Positions 61,891 through 64,000 of a DNA stretch of 64,000 nt are shown here, piece after piece. Location of the stretch: contig NZ_LMXN01000008.1 in NCBI RefSeq assembly GCF_001442615.1, forward strand, positions 62,001 to 126,000, written 5' to 3'. Below the pieces are notes generated by a model. The model did not search any database and had not been told where the DNA came from. It worked only from the letters and a program-made list of their open reading frames with translations. Source of the stretch: Algoriphagus resistens. GTDB lineage: Bacteria > Bacteroidota > Bacteroidia > Cytophagales > Cyclobacteriaceae. Position numbers and translations under genes: made by a program. Each line of letters begins with the position of its first letter. Within the stretch, counting starts at the first letter, position 1.

Positions 61891-64000
61891 TTACTCATTG
61901 CGTAATGATTTTGTAGGATTCATAGCGATTGTTTTCTGGCTTTGTATCCAGATAATCCCAAGGATCAACAGTACTGCCCCAACTATAATCCATAGAAAAG
62001 ATGCCCATGGCATTTCCGTTTTGTAGGCATAGGTATTCAGCCATTTTAGTGATGCAAACCAAGCTACCGGCACCGCTATAAGAAATGCCAGTAGCAAGAC
62101 CCATACAAATTCGTTTACCAACACTAACAGCGATTCAAACTGGGAGGCGCCAAACACCCGTCGCACACCGATCTCCTTGGTTTTCCTCAAGGTATTGAAC
62201 GTTGCCAATCCCACTATTCCAATAACTGCAATAACTATAGATATAACAGAGAACGTTAATACCAGATTTGAAGCAATTGACTCAGTTTTGTATAAATTAT
62301 CGAAGGTCTCATCCTGAAACCAATACTTGATGAGCAAGTCCGGTTCGATTAGCTTATAAGCGCCACTGATCGCCTCAAGTGCCTTTTGGGCCTCTCCAGG
62401 CTTGTATTTAATATATATACCAGGTAGGTATTCAATTGGCATACTATAAATAATCAGCGGCTGAATGGACTCTTTCAGAGATCCAGTATGTAAATCATTT
62501 ACCACCCCCACGATTTCGCAATCCTGGTAATCATGGATTCTTATTTTTTCCCCGATCGGATTTTCAAAACCAAGATAGGCTGCAGCTGTCTCTGAAATTA
62601 AAGCCTCCGTGACAAGTGAGTCTTTTGTCTGCTTTTCTGGTAAAAAAGCTCTTCCTTCCAACACCTCTAGTCCGAATAATTCACTGAAATTGGCCAGAGC
62701 CGCGAGGGTCTGAAAATTGATTTGGGAATCGGGTGATTTACCTGCCCAATCCACAGCAACGGTACTGTTGCCTATAATCATGGGATTTGCATTCGCAGCA
62801 GTCATGTCTATGATCGCGTCGCTCTTAAGTGTCTCGCTCCTGAAAGCATCATAGCTTTTGAGCAGTCTAAAGCTAGGTTCTAGCCTGATCATATTTTCCT
62901 TGTCAAACCCCAGGTTCTTCTCGCGGATAAAATCCAACTGAAAATAAATTACAGAACTGAACAGGATAATGCCAATGGAAAGGCACAGCTGTACAGTCAT
63001 CAATACTTTTCGGATATTCAAGGATCCGGTAAAATTGTTGGCTCCCGAACCTTTTAATATTCTAGCGGATTGGAAAGAAGACAACACCAAAGAAGGATAC
63101 AATCCTGCCAGCAATGCTACTGATACGAGAAAAACCAGCAGGTAAAGAACATTCATTCCCCCTATCAGAGAAAGCGACAGGCTCGCATCGATTAAACTAT
63201 TGAACCTGGGAAGAGCTAGTACTGTCCAGGCAATTCCCAAAAGAAATGAAGCAAGAACCATCATGAACGATTCACTCATAAACTGAACAATCAGAGTGTT
63301 TTTCACCGCACCGATTGCTTTTCTAACTCCTATTTCCTTGGCTCTTAAAGTAGCCCTGGCGGTGGACAGATTCACAAAATTGATGACAGCCATCGCCAAT
63401 ACCAACAAAGCGATAAGAATAAACAGTCTTACGTAATCAATCCGTCCTCCTGCATTCTTTCCATTTTCATAGGCATTATTTAAATGCCAGTCAGTAAATG
63501 GGACTGCTTCATACGATATTTTTTTGGACAGATACTCTTCCCCTAGTACTGTCGGGTGATTGAGCTTCTCTGAAAGTTGTTTTGCCGGTACGTTGGAGGA
63601 AGTTTTTAAGTAAACATCAAAAAACCAGGACTGCAGCCTTTCCTCATTGATTCCCGTTTGCCTTTGATAAATTGAAAATGGAAGTGCAAAATCAAATTTG
63701 ATGGAAGATTGTGATGGGATATCCTGAAAGACCGCCGCAATAGATACTTCCTTGGATCCGTCAATCTTGATGGTTTTCCCCAGGGGGCTTTCCTCACCAT
63801 ACAGTGTCCTGGCCATTTTCTCGGAAATAGCAATCTGCGCCACATCTTCCAGGGGATTAGGATCACCGCTGAGAATAGAGAAGGAGAAGGTGGAAAAAAG
63901 ACTGGGGCTTGCATAAACACCATTAAAATAAATGCATTCCCCGTCTCCGTTTTCAGGCCAGAAACACAGTTCGTGTGGCCACCTTGATCCTGTTGATATG
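61891..64000 (-). CDS. ABC transporter permease, MacB/FtsX type, N-terminus outside the window
   Basis: Large Bacteroidota-type permease. The frame remains open from the stop at 61891 to the window edge (703 codons seen), so the start lies beyond 64000; the GTG at 63843 is internal, since in-frame sequence upstream (YASPSLFSTFSFSILSGDP) continues the periplasmic MacB core. Two FtsX domains follow, each with several helices: the first near RLFILIALLVLAMAVINFVNLSTA, the last near the C-terminus with LVLTFSVISIVIAVIGIVGL and KTKEIGVRRVFGAS. Members export antimicrobial peptides, lipids or act in envelope signalling. The ATPase partner is not visible. Confidence 0.88.
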   Translation of the reverse strand, partial: ISTGSRWPHELCFWPENGDGECIYFNGVYASPSLFSTFSFSILSGDPNPLEDVAQIAISEKMARTLYGEESPLGKTIKIDGSKEVSIAAVFQDIPSQSSIKFDFALPFSIYQRQTGINEERLQSWFFDVYLKTSSNVPAKQLSEKLNHPTVLGEEYLSKKISYEAVPFTDWHLNNAYENGKNAGGRIDYVRLFILIALLVLAMAVINFVNLSTARATLRAKEIGVRKAIGAVKNTLIVQFMSESFMMVLASFLLGIAWTVLALPRFNSLIDASLSLSLIGGMNVLYLLVFLVSVALLAGLYPSLVLSSFQSARILKGSGANNFTGSLNIRKVLMTVQLCLSIGIILFSSVIYFQLDFIREKNLGFDKENMIRLEPSFRLLKSYDAFRSETLKSDAIIDMTAANANPMIIGNSTVAVDWAGKSPDSQINFQTLAALANFSELFGLEVLEGRAFLPEKQTKDSLVTEALISETAAAYLGFENPIGEKIRIHDYQDCEIVGVVNDLHTGSLKESIQPLIIYSMPIEYLPGIYIKYKPGEAQKALEAISGAYKLIEPDLLIKYWFQDETFDNLYKTESIASNLVLTFSVISIVIAVIGIVGLATFNTLRKTKEIGVRRVFGASQFESLLVLVNEFVWVLLLAFLIAVPVAWFASLKWLNTYAYKTEMPWASFLWIIVGAVLLILGIIWIQSQKTIAMNPTKSLRNE

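Noticed and set aside
63606-63923. Minus-strand frame of 105 codons overlapping the permease
   Set aside because: It is a shadow of the permease frame, which continues unbroken to the window edge.
1-64000. CRISPR arrays, rRNA and tRNA genes
   Set aside because: No regularly spaced repeats, and no rRNA or cloverleaf-like sequence with a T-loop GTTCRA motif was noticed on either strand; a covariance-model scan was not possible here.

Overview
The window reads as a chromosomal segment of a Bacteroidota bacterium, most likely order Cytophagales (Cyclobacteriaceae/Algoriphagus-like; this genus-level guess is inference). The grounds are a SusC/SusD outer-membrane pair under an ECF sigma/FecR switch, Bacteroidota-type promoters (TAnnTTTG -7 boxes), a DUF4834 protein, a short CarB, and gene starts without clear Shine-Dalgarno sequences. 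No rRNA, tRNA or CRISPR array was seen.

Layout. 0-4 kb: housekeeping GTPases era (cut by the window edge) and der, a tiny acidic lipoprotein with a clean promoter and terminator, a SprT-like protein, scpB and a DksA/TraR-like protein. 4-5.3 kb: sparse, with one 56-codon gene and a possible leader peptide in front of asd. 5.3-10.7 kb: asd, a THUMP-like methyltransferase, a DUF4834 protein, and a carB without its allosteric domain. 10.9-12.7 kb: an IS200/IS605-type element with decayed tnpA and intact tnpB. 12.7-21 kb: kdgK-eda (end of uronate catabolism), an acetyltransferase, cdd, a saccharopine-dehydrogenase-like protein, a tRNA methyltransferase and an MFS transporter. 21.3-26 kb: dinB plus a DnaE-type polymerase (translesion cassette) and a 2H phosphoesterase. 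26-32 kb: secreted hydrolase, sodium symporter plus inositol oxygenase, cyclase-family protein, acyl-CoA dehydrogenase. 32.4-34.1 kb: an IS1634-family element flanked by a 54-bp direct repeat and sitting in an antitoxin-like pseudogene. 34.3-38.1 kb: glpD-glpK-glpF operon. 38-45 kb: assorted housekeeping and salvage genes. 45.2-49.6 kb: a compact five-gene sugar or sugar-acid operon with a hexulose-phosphate-synthase-like enzyme. 49.7-61.7 kb: sigma/anti-sigma, SusC, SusD, an Sb-PDE-like phosphodiesterase, two secreted endonuclease/exonuclease/phosphatase (EEP) family proteins and, divergently, a Tat-exported PhoD. The window ends inside an FtsX/MacB-type permease.

How parts may fit together. 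Inositol oxygenase makes D-glucuronate, whose usual bacterial route ends at KdgK and Eda, also present. The 49.7-61.7 kb locus looks built for import and hydrolysis of an organophosphate or phosphodiester rather than a glycan, since it carries no glycoside hydrolase. Glycerol uptake and oxidation (glpDKF) and inositol oxidation would suit released head groups, but the genes are not contiguous and this link is inference. The most unusual items are the SusCD-phosphodiesterase locus, the five-gene HPS-like operon, the IS605 element with dead tnpA but intact RNA-guided nuclease gene, the candidate asd leader peptide, and the IS1634 insertion with its long target duplication.
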